Shown: positions 4,280 through 5,152 of the stretch, one piece after another
Layout: each line of letters opens with the position of its first letter
Numbering within the stretch: the first letter of the stretch is position 1
Source: Prolixibacteraceae bacterium
GTDB taxonomy: Bacteria > Bacteroidota > Bacteroidia > Bacteroidales > Prolixibacteraceae
Assembly: GCA_003457135.1 (NCBI GenBank)
Contig: DMSQ01000028.1
Location: forward strand, 1-5,152
Length of the DNA: 5,152 nucleotides
Direction of reading: 5' to 3'
The notes under the pieces: model-generated
What the model was told of the DNA's origin: nothing
What the model saw: only the letters and a program-made list of their open reading frames with translations
The model's database searches: none
Program-made: the position numbers and the translations under genes

Positions 4280-5152
4280 CTACTTCTTCGAAACCAGAAT
4301 CATTTCAGTTTGCAGGCTGTTGAGCAATACATTGACCGACCATTCAAGTTCGCAAACCTTATCGCCGGCAGCTATCACCTGCATTTCATATTTAGAATCA
4401 ACCTTTTCTTTCATCAGTTTTTGGATTTCATTTTCAGTCTTTTTTTGTTTTGTTTCAGGAACAAACAGTTGAATAAAATTCTGACTGATTGCATCTTTAC
4501 GTTTTCTTCCGAAGAATTTTTCTGCTGCAGGATTAAATTCCACAATCTTACAATCGCTTGATAATTTAACGATTACATCTGACGATGAATTCAGGATTAA
4601 TTGATGCATCTGATCATTTTCGTGCAATTGTGCTTCCAACTGCTTCATGTCGGTGATGTTGAAGAATGTGATAACCAGCCCGTCAATCCGGTCTTCGAAG
4701 GTGCGGTAAGGCATGATGCGAATGGAAAACCAACGCTTGTCTTTGGTCGGGATTTCTTTTTTAATGAAAACCAGTGACTTTAATACTTCCCTGGCATCTT
4801 CAACCAATCCGGGATAAATCAGATCGGAAACAAGGTCGGTCAATTGCCGGCCTATGTCGGTTTTTATGAGTTTAAAAATCTTTGTCGCCTGAGGGGTGAA
4901 ACGTCTGATATTTAAATCCTTGTCGAGGAACAGGGTTGCAATATCAGTGCTGTTGAGCAGGTTTTTCATATCATTGTTCACCCTCGCATAATCGTCAATC
5001 TTCGATTGCAGTTCAGCGTTTACTGTTTGAAGTTCTTCATTAAGGCTCTGCATTTCTTCTTTCGAACTCGTAAGTTCTTCATTGGTTGACTGAAGTTCCT
5101 CATTAGTTGATTGTAATTCTTCGTTGGTTGATTTCAGTTCTTCCTGCGAAGT
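4280..5152 (-). CDS. C-terminal part of a CheB/CheR-PAS-type sensory protein (5' end outside window)
   Basis: The 290 codons up to the TAG at 4282-4280 stay in frame to the window edge, so the ATG at 5053 is internal and not a start. Visible residues 1-49 are seven coiled-coil heptads of the STNEELQ type, and the LNEELQTVNAELQ motif (38-49) is characteristic of the linker after the CheR methyltransferase in CheB-CheR-PAS fusions. A PAS domain follows (about 65-170), with NSTDIATLFLDKDLNIRRFTP and a closing GLVITFFNITDMKQLE. A second PAS (about 180-288) has ILNSSSDVIVKLSSDCKIVEFNPAAEKFFGRKR and ends in MILVSKK. No histidine kinase module follows. The CheB and CheR parts are inferred from the linker, not seen. 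The stop codon abuts the heptad array, and the downstream PAS gene is a plausible partner. Confidence 0.88.
   Translation of the reverse strand, partial: TSQEELKSTNEELQSTNEELQSTNEELTSSKEEMQSLNEELQTVNAELQSKIDDYARVNNDMKNLLNSTDIATLFLDKDLNIRRFTPQATKIFKLIKTDIGRQLTDLVSDLIYPGLVEDAREVLKSLVFIKKEIPTKDKRWFSIRIMPYRTFEDRIDGLVITFFNITDMKQLEAQLHENDQMHQLILNSSSDVIVKLSSDCKIVEFNPAAEKFFGRKRKDAISQNFIQLFVPETKQKKTENEIQKLMKEKVDSKYEMQVIAAGDKVCELEWSVNVLLNSLQTEMILVSKK
5006..5152 (-). repeat. Coding 21-bp repeat: seven coiled-coil heptads
   Basis: Seven consecutive 21-bp units encode TSQEELK, STNEELQ, STNEELQ, STNEELT, SSKEEMQ, SLNEELQ and TVNAELQ. Leu or Met is fixed at the sixth position and Glu at the fifth, a parallel coiled-coil pattern. 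The units differ at synonymous sites (ACC/ACT, AAC/AAT, GAA/GAG), so they are kept by protein selection and are not a fresh expansion. More units may lie beyond the edge. Confidence 0.88.

Noticed and set aside
3827..4561. Long plus-strand open frames (also 3918-4472) reading LPTSDFR-type heptapeptides
   Set aside because: They are open only because the 7-bp repeat lacks stops in most registers, and both flanks lie antisense to recognisable genes.

Overview
The window most likely comes from a Bacteroidota genome. The intergenic DNA is AT-rich, starts lack Shine-Dalgarno sequences, and there is an exact TAnnTTTG promoter element in front of the cold-shock gene. The small AraC regulator, the stand-alone PAS protein and the S23-type four-helix-bundle gene flanked by GAAG-type heptad repeats are also types I associate with this phylum. 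I cannot name a genus.

All genes lie on the minus strand, so the reading order runs from high to low coordinates. (a) 5152-4280: the C-terminal 290 codons of a large sensory protein of the CheB/CheR-PAS type, with a heptad coiled coil and two PAS domains. (b) 4279-3496: a block that does not look like its neighbours. It has a 41-unit array of a 7-bp repeat, a 117-aa S23/IVP-family four-helix-bundle gene, and then a second array of the same repeat arranged as an inverted repeat. (c) 3461-2901: a coiled-coil plus PAS protein with no output domain, of the kind expected to work beside (a). (d) 2810-2250: a small AraC-type regulator with a degenerate metal-binding-like N-terminus. (e) 2167-1976: a 63-aa cold-shock protein with its own -7 element and a strong intrinsic terminator. 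(f) 1905-1: an apparently full-length group IIC intron inserted directly after that terminator, encoding its reverse transcriptase/maturase. Its predicted 3' end coincides with window position 1.

Genes (a) and (c) probably form one sensory unit: a receiver/methyltransferase-type signalling protein and a separate PAS sensor. Block (b) sits exactly between them and looks like a later insertion or a repeat-driven cassette. The two points most worth a second look are this heptad-array/four-helix-bundle cassette and the intron. The array has 41 units with no length change, invariant CTTC, only four variable triplets and a perfect internal 63-bp duplication. The intron has visible domains V and VI, a branch-point A, and a matching EBS1/IBS1 pair at the cspA terminator. 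I see no CRISPR array, tRNA or rRNA.
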